Assembly: GCA_026707335.1 (NCBI GenBank)
Contig: JAPOXB010000041.1
Coordinates: forward strand, 1 to 16,206
From: Chloroflexota bacterium
GTDB taxonomy: Bacteria; Chloroflexota; Dehalococcoidia; Bin125
Length of the DNA stretch: 16,206 nucleotides
Direction: 5' to 3'
This document shows, piece after piece, positions 1-7,614 of this stretch. The stretch's first letter is position 1. Each line of letters opens with the position of its first letter. A model generated the notes under the pieces. It was not told the DNA's origin, did not search any database, and saw nothing but the letters and a program-made list of their open reading frames with translations. Position numbers and translations under genes: made by a program.

Positions 1-660
1 GCCTGGATGACCTACGCCTTCACGGGCTGCAGCGGGACGATCCCCGCGGGGACCGGGGCGAGCGTGGGCTTCGGCGATCTGCCCAATCTGGGCGGGACGA
101 GCTTGACGGCGCCGATCCGGCACGCGCTCTGGCAGCTCACGCCCGTCGGTTGGACTGGTGTGACGGAACCCGAGCAAGGATTCGTCCGGGCTGCACTCCC
201 CGGGACCTATACGCGCGACATTCAGGAGGCCCGGAAGCTGGATCGCTGGCGCGAGCCGACCGTCCCAGAGGGGTGGACGTTCTGGTACGCAGGGCGGGAG
301 ACAGACGTGACGCCCTACGGGTATGAGGCGGCCTGGGGGACGGAGGATGGCTATTTAGCCTTCATCCTCCAGGCTGAAGAGTATTGGTACGATGCCCGCC
401 TCGTTCCCGGTGCCTCGTCGGCCAACGATCCTGCGGTCTTGGCGGAGACGCGGACCATTGGCGCGCGGCCCGCGATCATCACCTACAGCCCACCAGGACC
501 GAATCATCAACAGTACTACAGCATCCTGCTGCGGGTGTACGACCCGTCTTCGAACACCATGTACACGATGTTCAACTTCACCCCGCGCCTCAGTGGCAGC
601 AACATCGAAGCGGTCATCGCGATCGCCGAGAGTCTCTTCCGGGATGGGGGCGGGCGATGA
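1..660 (+). CDS. Exported/surface protein of unknown function, 5' end outside window
   Basis: The frame is open from the first base, so this is probably the C-terminal part of a longer gene. The ATG at 7 has no ribosome binding site and no signal peptide follows it. The 219 visible codons include an aromatic stretch ('WTFWYAGRETDVTPYGYEAAW', abbreviated here as WTFWYAGRE..PYGYEAAW) around residues 92-112. Near the C terminus, a segment with 'RPAIITYSPPG', 'LLRVYDPSSNTMYT' and a final 'IEAVIAIAESLF' helix resembles the beta-strand plus closing-helix ends of small envelope or lipoprotein domains. I cannot assign a family. Its stop overlaps the start of the next gene (ATGA at 657-660), so the two are probably translationally coupled and may act together at the cell surface. 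Base composition here is less GC-rich than further downstream. Confidence 0.7.
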   Translation, partial: AWMTYAFTGCSGTIPAGTGASVGFGDLPNLGGTSLTAPIRHALWQLTPVGWTGVTEPEQGFVRAALPGTYTRDIQEARKLDRWREPTVPEGWTFWYAGRETDVTPYGYEAAWGTEDGYLAFILQAEEYWYDARLVPGASSANDPAVLAETRTIGARPAIITYSPPGPNHQQYYSILLRVYDPSSNTMYTMFNFTPRLSGSNIEAVIAIAESLFRDGGGR

Positions 661-3600
661 TCCGGGCGAAAGTCCTGACGGCAGTCTTGATTGCGAGCGC
701 GGCGGCGCTCGGCACGCTTGGCACAGTCGCCGCCGATACGCACGACGAGGGCTTCCTCTATGAGATCTATTCTGGGCTGATTCCGTCGACGACGCCCGAT
801 GAGTTGCTCTTGACCGAGGGGTGGCACAGCCGTGAGGCAGGCAACGCCTACGCGGGCTTGGACATCACACTGAACCCCACGACCGCCTACCAGGAGGGGG
901 TCTACAGCCTTATCAAGACGGTGCGGCATGAGGACCAGCACATCACGGCGTGGATCAACGCGCGGACGAGCAAGCCTGGCTACGTCTCGGGCTGCCGACA
1001 GGTCGGGGTCGAATTTCGGCGGAATGGTGAAGTAATCGGCATATTGACCTATAAACATGTCCGGCCGCTGCCGGAGTTGACGGGGGAAACGATCCCGGTG
1101 GCGCGCGTGCTACTCAAGCGTGCGGGGGAGACGGTGCGGAAAAAGCTCGGCACGATCTCCGAGATGTACGACGAGGACGACGAGAACGAGTACAGCATCT
1201 CCGACGGAGCGGGCTGTCCATCTGGCGGCTACCACCTTCACCAGGAAGCGTCGAAGTGGCAGGACTACCCGAGGGTACGGCGCAATCTCAATGTCGAGAA
1301 CACGCCGTTCGTCGCGCAGGACCTCGATCTGCGCTTCGGCTTTCTCTCCGTGGGTCGCGGTTCCGACACCCGCGGGACGCTCGCCGGTGGTGAGTACCGC
1401 CCGTTCTGTTCCGATACCTGGCTGATCCGCGTGCAGGAGAGTTCGACCCCGCCGGATCCGTCCCCGATCGCGACCTGCGATCCGCCCAGCAGCGTGGAGG
1501 CGCCGGTCCTTATCGGCGACGCCGTCGGCGGCGCGAAGACGATCCATGTCCAGTGGGAGGAGCCGGAGGGCGCATGGAAGAACGACGGCTGGCAACCCAC
1601 CACCTACGGCTACGCCGTCACCGGCTACGAGTACCAGATCGACACCGATCCGGACGCGCCATCCTGGACGCAGCTCTGGAAGCCCGTCGAGGTGACGGTG
1701 GGCGAGAGCCAGCGGCACTCCGCCGTGATCCCCGTGCTCCAGAACGGGCAGAAGTACGCCGTCCGGCTCCGCGCGGTCAACGATCGCGGAAAGGGCGGAC
1801 CGAGCAACGTCCTCATGGCGACGACTCATCCAGCCGTGCAGGTCAGCGCCTCCGGCGCCGGCGATGTCGTGCTGAATCACCTCGGACTCGTCGGCGGCGC
1901 TTCCGGTCAGTCCGGCGCGCGCGGCGCGTCCAGCGTGCTGGAAAGCATCGCCTGTGACCGGACGTCGACCTGTGAATTGGCGGTTCCCGCCGGTGACACG
2001 GTGCAGATCACGGCCGAGCCGGATGCCGGCTACCAGCCCACCTGGGGTGGTGCCTGTGCCGCCCGGACGCCGAGTCACAGGACCTGCGATCTGCTCGTCG
2101 ACGCCAACAAGACCGTCAGCGTGGAGTTCGAGGAGGACACGGCGCCGCAGTTCCCCCGGGAGACGGCCCGCTACAGGTTCACGCTCGGTAAGGGCGGCAG
2201 CCACACGCTGCCCGCCGCCACCGGCGGCAACGGGACCCTGACCTACCAGCTCAGCGGTCTCCCGGCCTGGCTCACCTTCGACGCCGCCAAGCGCACCCTC
2301 TCGGGCTGGGCCCGGTTCCGTGGCCTCATTGGGACGGTTGCCTACACGTACACCGTGACCGACGGCGACAGGAACACCGCGGCCAGCGACCAGGACACGA
2401 TGGAGATCAGGGTGACCGTGTCGGACGTCTGCACCCTTGCCGTCGCCGCCCACCCGCCCGCCGGCGGCACGGTCTCGGGGGGCGGCACCGTCGCCTGCGG
2501 GGGCCAGTTGACGGCGCAGGTGACCAGCGTCACCGACGGCTACCGTTTCGCGGGCTGGGAGGGCGCCTGCAGCGGGACGGAGCGCAGCTGCACGGTGACG
2601 GTGGGGCAGCGCGGTGGCCGGGCGACGACCGTGACCGCCACCGCCACCTTCGAGGCGATCTCCTGCACCACCTGCACGCTGACCGTCTCCAAGACCGGCA
2701 ACGGCAGCGTCGAGCCGGCCCCCGGCACGCATCCCTACGCCCACGGCAGCGCCGTCACCGTCACGGCGACGCCCGATGACGGGCATCAGATCGCGAGCTG
2801 GGGCGGGGCCTGCAGCGACACCGAGACATCGGATGCGACCTGCGAGCTGACGATGGACGCCGACAAGAGCGCCAGCGTGGAGTTCGAAGCGATCCCCTGC
2901 ACCACCTGCACGCTGACCGTCTCCAAGACCGGCAACGGCAGCGTCGAGCCGGCCCCCGGCACGCATCCCTACGCCCACGGCAGCGCCGTCACCGTCACGG
3001 CGACGCCCGATGACGGGCATCAGATCGCGAGCTGGGGCGGGGCCTGCAGCGACACCGAGACGTCGGATGCGACCTGCGAGCTGACGATGGACGCCGATAA
3101 GAGCGTCAGCGTCACCTTCGAGGAGGACGACGGCACTCCTGACGTGACGATTGCGGCCGTCGACGCCTCGATCATGGAAGGCGCGGATGCGGAGTTCACC
3201 GTGACGCGCACGGGCGCGACCACGGCCGCGCTGGCCGTCACGGTGCGCGTCACCCAGAGCGGGAGCTTCATCGACGGGACGGCGCCCACGGCGGTGACGA
3301 TTCTGGCGAACAACGCCAGCGCCATGTTGAGCGTCGCCACCGACGACGACAGCACGGACGAGCCCAACGGCTCGATCACCGCCACCCTCACGGACGGCAC
3401 GGCCTACGATCTCGGCACGAGCTCCTCGGCCACGGTGACCGTGCGGGACAACGACGGCGATGGCGTAGTAGATCCGCCGCCGCCGGAGGAGTTCTGCGAA
3501 CTGAACCCCAACCATCCTGATTGCACGGACCCGCCGCCGCCGCCGCCTCCCTCCTGCCCGCCGCCGCCGCCGCCGCCAGCGCCGCCCTCTTCACGGACGG

Positions 3601-4937
3601 TCGAGACGATGACGCATGGGACGGAGACGGACGGGAACGCCCAGCGCTCCACGACCACCGTGACCGCGCAGCCGCAGAGCCGCAGCGTCGCCTGCAGCAA
3701 CGGGGCCTGGGTGCTCGGCCCCTGGCAGAACAGCCGCCCCGCGACCGTGACGGTGACCTATGGCGACTGGACGTGTACGTCGCAGCCGGCGCAGCCGGCC
3801 GCCGAGACCCGCACGCGCACGATCTCGATCACCTATAGTCCCTGGTCGGTCACCGCCACCAACGCCTCCCGCGTGGAGACGACCACCAAGCGCGACGATG
3901 TCCGCCCCTACGTCTGGGTGGGGCCGAAGCCGTGCAAGTGGGTGATCGGCAATTGGGACTTGGGCACGCCCTACAAGCAGACGAGGACGATCAATATCGC
4001 GAAGCCGCCCGATACCTCGGTGCCGTACACCTCGACGGAGTACGGCTATCGATGGGTGACCTCGTCGGCCGGGACGTTCTGCATCCAGCAGCAGCAGCGG
4101 CGGAGCCGGACGCGCACCGACTATCACGCCCGCACGTGGTCCTGGGGCGGCCTGTCCTGGGTCGAACACACGAGTGACACCCCCCACCGGATCGTCTACT
4201 CGGCCTGGAGCGGCTGGGCCAACACGGGCACGACGCGGCCCTGCCCCGGCGCGAGCAGCGGCGTCGGCGGCGCGGTTGGGGAGCCGACCTCGCAGACCGC
4301 CCAGCTCCCGGCCGGGGCCTACCGGATGGAGTGGGGCAGCGTGCTCTTCGAATTCCAGGTGCCGGCCGGTGCCGTGGTGCTCCTCCGCGGGGAGACGGAC
4401 GCCACCGGCGCCTACGTCGCCGTCTTCACGGCCGCGGATGGAACCGAGTTCCGCATCGACCCGGCGGCGCTGCCGGCGCCCGGCGCGGTCAGCGGCAGCC
4501 AATCGCACGACGTGACGGAGCCGACGCTGGCGGCCCTGGCCGATACGCTGCGGCGGGCGCCCCCGCCGGCTTCCCCGCCCCCGCCGGTGGAGGGGGAATG
4601 CGCCGCGTTCGACGGCGCCGAAGCGGAACCCGTCCGGATTGCGCTGGATGGCGACGGCCCGCCCTGCACGGTCGTGAATGCCGGCGGCCCCGTCACGGTC
4701 CGCCGGGGGGACGTGACGCGCACCTTCACGCTGCCGGCCGGGGAGGACTGGCTGGTGCTCGACGGCAGCAGCGACGGCATGGCCGCGGTCCTGTTCGCGA
4801 CGATCCCGAGCAACGGCTCGATCACCCTCGCCCTCAGTGACGGGGCGGAGCTGGCCCGCGAGGTGCCGCCGGCGTTCCCCGGCCTGGCCGCCGTCTTCGA
4901 CGCGTTCACGCCAGCGCCGGATCCCTCCGATGAGTAG
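657..4937 (+). CDS. Large multidomain surface protein: degenerate M23-like domain, FN3, InlB-like, Calx-beta, shared C-terminal domain
   Basis: This is a 1426-residue exported protein. I chose the ATG at 657 because it overlaps the upstream stop (ATGA) and begins a signal peptide (MIRAKVLTAVLIAS..TVAA, residues 1-25); the same frame is open further upstream. Residues about 45-200 look like an M23/LytM domain: YAGLD (65-69) at the HxGxD site, H134 in 'TYKH', and GGYHLHQE with H193/H195. The first zinc His is Tyr65, so peptidase activity is doubtful. Next come FN3 (about 281-394), an InlB-like Cys module (395-495), a putative Ig/cadherin-like domain (495-591), a second Cys module (591-664), two near-identical 78-residue InlB-like repeats (665-820), Calx-beta (825-933), a polyproline linker (935-980), a Trp/Cys/Arg-rich region (982-1198) and a beta-rich tail. 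The last 110 residues are shared with the next gene. Likely a surface adhesin or binding protein; the ligand is unknown. Confidence 0.85.
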   Translation: MIRAKVLTAVLIASAAALGTLGTVAADTHDEGFLYEIYSGLIPSTTPDELLLTEGWHSREAGNAYAGLDITLNPTTAYQEGVYSLIKTVRHEDQHITAWINARTSKPGYVSGCRQVGVEFRRNGEVIGILTYKHVRPLPELTGETIPVARVLLKRAGETVRKKLGTISEMYDEDDENEYSISDGAGCPSGGYHLHQEASKWQDYPRVRRNLNVENTPFVAQDLDLRFGFLSVGRGSDTRGTLAGGEYRPFCSDTWLIRVQESSTPPDPSPIATCDPPSSVEAPVLIGDAVGGAKTIHVQWEEPEGAWKNDGWQPTTYGYAVTGYEYQIDTDPDAPSWTQLWKPVEVTVGESQRHSAVIPVLQNGQKYAVRLRAVNDRGKGGPSNVLMATTHPAVQVSASGAGDVVLNHLGLVGGASGQSGARGASSVLESIACDRTSTCELAVPAGDTVQITAEPDAGYQPTWGGACAARTPSHRTCDLLVDANKTVSVEFEEDTAPQFPRETARYRFTLGKGGSHTLPAATGGNGTLTYQLSGLPAWLTFDAAKRTLSGWARFRGLIGTVAYTYTVTDGDRNTAASDQDTMEIRVTVSDVCTLAVAAHPPAGGTVSGGGTVACGGQLTAQVTSVTDGYRFAGWEGACSGTERSCTVTVGQRGGRATTVTATATFEAISCTTCTLTVSKTGNGSVEPAPGTHPYAHGSAVTVTATPDDGHQIASWGGACSDTETSDATCELTMDADKSASVEFEAIPCTTCTLTVSKTGNGSVEPAPGTHPYAHGSAVTVTATPDDGHQIASWGGACSDTETSDATCELTMDADKSVSVTFEEDDGTPDVTIAAVDASIMEGADAEFTVTRTGATTAALAVTVRVTQSGSFIDGTAPTAVTILANNASAMLSVATDDDSTDEPNGSITATLTDGTAYDLGTSSSATVTVRDNDGDGVVDPPPPEEFCELNPNHPDCTDPPPPPPPSCPPPPPPPAPPSSRTVETMTHGTETDGNAQRSTTTVTAQPQSRSVACSNGAWVLGPWQNSRPATVTVTYGDWTCTSQPAQPAAETRTRTISITYSPWSVTATNASRVETTTKRDDVRPYVWVGPKPCKWVIGNWDLGTPYKQTRTINIAKPPDTSVPYTSTEYGYRWVTSSAGTFCIQQQQRRSRTRTDYHARTWSWGGLSWVEHTSDTPHRIVYSAWSGWANTGTTRPCPGASSGVGGAVGEPTSQTAQLPAGAYRMEWGSVLFEFQVPAGAVVLLRGETDATGAYVAVFTAADGTEFRIDPAALPAPGAVSGSQSHDVTEPTLAALADTLRRAPPPASPPPPVEGECAAFDGAEAEPVRIALDGDGPPCTVVNAGGPVTVRRGDVTRTFTLPAGEDWLVLDGSSDGMAAVLFATIPSNGSITLALSDGAELAREVPPAFPGLAAVFDAFTPAPDPSDE
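2649..3116 (+). repeat. Two tandem 234-bp units encoding InlB-like modules
   Basis: Unit 1 is 2649-2882 and unit 2 is 2883-3116. They differ at only a handful of bases, for example 2654/2888, 2661/2895 and 2828/3062, plus a few near the unit ends. Each encodes 78 residues starting around 'CTTCTLTVSKTGNGSVEP' and carrying 'ASWGGACS', typical of bacterial InlB-type B-repeat modules with paired Cys. The near-identity indicates a recent duplication or gene conversion. Confidence 0.9.
3531..3577 (+). repeat. Two (CCG)n tracts encoding polyproline
   Basis: CCG runs at 3531-3547 and 3558-3577 encode two blocks of seven prolines separated by Ser-Cys. They form a rigid spacer between the Calx-beta domain and the Trp-rich part of the surface protein. 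Trinucleotide tracts of this kind can change length by slippage without breaking the frame. Confidence 0.85.
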
Positions 4938-4998
4938 CGGCCGGGGTGGGGTGGTCAGCGGCCCCTTTCGCGGGCTCCCCTGCCGCGGGAGGATGCCC

Positions 4999-7413
4999 AT
5001 GCGCCGCTGGCTGCTGCTTCCCGCGCTCGTGTGCGCCGTGGGCGTGCTTGTGGGCACCACATACACGCCCGTGCAGGCGGCCGGCCCCGCCGCGACCGTC
5101 CCCGTCGCGATCACGCTGGTCCCCGGCTGGAATTTCGTGGGCTGGTTGGGGGCAGCCGGGCCGGTCGATGATCTGTTCGCACTGGTCGATAGGCACCCCA
5201 GCGAGATCGCGGCCGTGCTTGCGCCCGCGCCGGCGAATCCCCCGGCTGCGGTGACCTGGGAGCCGCTGGCGCGCGGCGCCGGGCGGCTGATCCGCCCGGG
5301 CGAGCCCCTGTGGATTCAGGTCACGGGGCCGGGCGGCGTGGGCTGGCGGCAGGAGGCGCTCCGCGATCCGCCCGGCGCGGCGCTCGAGGCGGGGCGGCAC
5401 GCGGTGGTCTGGTCCTGGGCCGGGGACCGTCCCTTCGGGGCCGTCCTCGGGCGCGTCGTCGGCCAGCTGGTGTCCGCGCAGCGCTGGAACGTGTACCGGC
5501 AGGCGTTCGAACGGTACCCCTCCGATGACCCCAGTCCCTTCTACGTGCGCCACGGGGAGGCGCTCTACCTGCAGCTCGACGCGCCGGCCGTCTGGGGGCC
5601 GGCGGCGGGGCCGACGATCACCGGGGCGGAGTGGCTCTCGGAGAGCGATCAACGGACCCTGGAAGAGGTCGTCGCGGGCGTCCACGCCTATTTCGAGCGC
5701 TGGCTCGGGATCACGCCCCAGCCCTTCGAGGTGCGCGTGCAAGAGTTTCCCTTCCCCTGTCTCAGGACCGCCGCCGCCACACGTGCGGTCCTCTACCTGC
5801 CGTGCCTCCATATCGCGCTCGACGAGCTGGCCGGCCCCACCGTGGCGGAGAGTTACGCCAAGGCTGCCGTCCCCATGGTGCGCGAGCGCGGCGGCCACAC
5901 CGAGCCGGAGTGGCTCGTCGCCGGGCACGCCCACTACGTGTACGCGCGCTGGATGGCCGCCGCCGGCCTGCGGCCCTACCGGTCCTTCTACCAGGAGATG
6001 GTCGGGTTCACCCGCGCCACCGACCTCACGCTCGACAGTGCGCCGCTGCAGCCGCCCGCCGACCGCACACCACTCGGGTACGTGATCGACCCTGAGCGCC
6101 CATTCTGGGAGTCCAGCCGGCAGGCATTCGAACGCTGGATCGGCGCGCTCGCGATTGACTGGCTCGTCCAGTGGACGGGGGAGGCGGCCCTGGAGCAGTA
6201 CGCCCGCACCCGCTTCGCCGGCGATTGGCGCGCCGCCTTCCGGGACGCCTTCGGGATGTCGGTCGACCAATTCACGGACTGGTTCGAACACTATCGCCCG
6301 GGCTTGACGGCGGCCGACGGGGGCGCCCTGCGGTTGCGCCGCCCCCTCCATTCCGTGGTCTTTGCCGGGCCGCTGACCGACGCGCGGCGCGCGCTGGGCG
6401 CCACGATCGAAGAGATCGCGGACTTCTTCGAGCGCGCCTACGGGCTGACCGCCTCGGCCGCGACCTTTGTCCTCGAGATGGATGCGGCGCGCTACGAGGA
6501 GGTCCGGGCCGGCACGCAGACGTGCGGCTACGTGGATGGCTCGCTCATCTACGTGCGGGACGGCGGCTGTACGGTGCCGTACGTCCTCGCGCACGAGTTC
6601 GCCCACGTCCTCCAGTTCGAGCTCGGCCAGGGTCGTGGTGGCCCAGAGCTGCAGTGGTTGGTGGAAGGGGCCGCCGACTACCTCGCCCTGCAAGAAGGAC
6701 TGGCCGCCGGGCGCGGGGATCCGGAAACGGTCTGGGCCGTCCGCGAAGCAGTCGCCGCCGACGTGATTACGGCGGTGCCTGCGGCGGCATCCGACGCCGA
6801 GGTCGCTCTCGCCGCCATCGAGCGGGACTGGCAATATTACGTCTACGCGCTCGCGGGTCGGCACCTCGTCGAGCGGTTCGGGATCGACGCGTTGTTGGCC
6901 GCCTTCGGCCCGGCCTGGCGAGAGGCTGGCCCCGACGAGGCCGGCCGCTTCCAGGCGATCTTCGGAGAGTCCCTGGACGACTTCTACGCCAGCTTCGGCC
7001 GCTGGCTGCGATCGCTTCCCCCGCCGCCCCCAGCCGATGAGGCCGATGGGGTGGTTTGCCCGGTCGCCTGGACCGACGCGGACGGGGTCCAATGGGTGGA
7101 TCTCGACGCGCCGCCGGGCTGCACGGTCGTGCGCGCCGGCGGGACCGTCACGGTCAGCCGCGGCGCCCTCGTGCGCACCTTCACGCTCTACCGCGGGCAG
7201 GACTGGCTGGTGGTCGACGGCACTCACATCGTCCCGGTCCACGGCGTCGCGGCGGTCATGTTCTCGACGATGCCGAACGAGATCAGCCCGCACAGCGGCG
7301 CGATCCGTTTCGCCCTGCGCGATGGGCGGGAGCTGGACCGGCAGGTGCCCCCGGCGGCGGCGGCGCTGCATGCCATCTTCGATGCGATCACGTCGTCGGT
7401 CCCCGGCGGCTAG
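4999..7413 (+). CDS. Secreted protein with tandem gluzincin metalloprotease domains (first copy inactive) and shared C-terminal domain
   Basis: 804 residues from the ATG at 4999, which has GGGAGG (4987-4992) six bases upstream and starts a clean signal peptide (MRRWLLLPALVCAVGVLVGT..VQAA, residues 1-28). Upstream in-frame ATGs at 4930 and 4993 are poorer choices. Residues 35-197 hold two similar modules of about 75 residues, each with a 'W..VxW' start and ending in a 'GEALYLQ'/'GEPLWIQ' motif. Residues 205-436 and 453-670 are two copies of a Peptidase_MA-like gluzincin domain. Copy 2 has HEFAH (532-536) and E556 in 'WLVEGAADY', the expected zinc ligands and catalytic Glu. Copy 1 reads ESYAK (284-288) and A308 at the same sites, without a gap. 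The end (about 683-804) matches the end of the preceding gene. It probably acts outside the membrane as a processing or degradative zinc protease. The substrate is unknown; the neighbouring surface protein is one candidate. Confidence 0.85.
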   Translation: MRRWLLLPALVCAVGVLVGTTYTPVQAAGPAATVPVAITLVPGWNFVGWLGAAGPVDDLFALVDRHPSEIAAVLAPAPANPPAAVTWEPLARGAGRLIRPGEPLWIQVTGPGGVGWRQEALRDPPGAALEAGRHAVVWSWAGDRPFGAVLGRVVGQLVSAQRWNVYRQAFERYPSDDPSPFYVRHGEALYLQLDAPAVWGPAAGPTITGAEWLSESDQRTLEEVVAGVHAYFERWLGITPQPFEVRVQEFPFPCLRTAAATRAVLYLPCLHIALDELAGPTVAESYAKAAVPMVRERGGHTEPEWLVAGHAHYVYARWMAAAGLRPYRSFYQEMVGFTRATDLTLDSAPLQPPADRTPLGYVIDPERPFWESSRQAFERWIGALAIDWLVQWTGEAALEQYARTRFAGDWRAAFRDAFGMSVDQFTDWFEHYRPGLTAADGGALRLRRPLHSVVFAGPLTDARRALGATIEEIADFFERAYGLTASAATFVLEMDAARYEEVRAGTQTCGYVDGSLIYVRDGGCTVPYVLAHEFAHVLQFELGQGRGGPELQWLVEGAADYLALQEGLAAGRGDPETVWAVREAVAADVITAVPAAASDAEVALAAIERDWQYYVYALAGRHLVERFGIDALLAAFGPAWREAGPDEAGRFQAIFGESLDDFYASFGRWLRSLPPPPPADEADGVVCPVAWTDADGVQWVDLDAPPGCTVVRAGGTVTVSRGALVRTFTLYRGQDWLVVDGTHIVPVHGVAAVMFSTMPNEISPHSGAIRFALRDGRELDRQVPPAAAALHAIFDAITSSVPGG

Positions 7414-7420
7414 CGGCGGA

Positions 7421-7611
7421 GTAGTCCGATAGGAGAGGGAGCCATATCCGTCGGCGTCGTGCATTCCCGGCTCGTCCCCGTCCTCGTGACGGGGCTCGCG
7501 TTCGCCGTCGCCTGCGCGGACGCCCCCGAGGCCTTCGCTGAGCTCTTCGTTGAGCCGCTCGGCGCGTTCCTCGAAGCGATGCGCGGCGTCACGCCGCCTA
7601 AGGAGGGTTGA
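7421..7611 (+). pseudogene. Degenerate, internally deleted copy of the 9702-10844 lipoprotein gene
   Basis: From 7421 to about 7598 this follows the leader and N-terminal part of the intact gene at 9702. The two share 'GTAGTCCGATAGGAG', 'RLVPVLVT', the Cys of the lipobox and 'EAFAELFVEPLGAFLEAMRG'. The start ATG is lost (ATATCC in its place). About 15 bases are missing in the signal peptide, and about 234 bases are missing between GCGGAC (intact copy 9789-9794) and the GAC at 10026-10028. Both losses keep the frame. Homology stops at 7598/7599, where the ribosome binding site of the next gene begins, and the frame closes at TGA 7609-7611. A GTG at 7459 could start a 50-residue product, but the ribosome binding sequence is about 19 bases away, so I treat it as non-functional. 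Confidence 0.8.
7600..7607 (+). promoter_or_regulatory. Strong ribosome binding site that decides a TTG start
   Basis: AAGGAGGG lies seven bases before the TTG at 7615. No ATG or GTG with comparable spacing occurs before the signal peptide, so the rare TTG start is well supported. The site sits right at the boundary where homology of the upstream pseudogene ends, so it probably arrived with the downstream gene. Confidence 0.75.
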
Positions 7612-7614
7612 ATT

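Noticed and set aside
384..656. Upstream in-frame extension of the large surface protein gene to an ATG at 384
   Set aside because: This stretch overlaps the previous gene in another frame and has no domain-like sequence. A signal peptide begins at the ATG at 657, which also overlaps the upstream stop.
2649..3116. CRISPR array
   Set aside because: The units are 234 bp, in frame and coding, with no spacers.
1110..3515. Long minus-strand open frame (801 codons) under the surface protein gene
   Set aside because: Composition is that of a GC-rich antisense shadow (Arg/Gly/Ala/Val/His-rich). It mirrors the duplicated plus-strand repeats and shows no domain motif.
4837..4998. Earlier starts (4837, 4930, 4993) for the protease gene
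   Set aside because: They add non-signal, Arg-rich or overlapping sequence. The ATG at 4999 has a well-spaced ribosome binding site and directly starts the signal peptide.
4906..7464. Long minus-strand open frame (852 codons) under the protease gene
   Set aside because: Antisense shadow of a well-supported plus-strand gene with signal peptide and HExxH motif. The minus product is low-complexity and Arg-rich.
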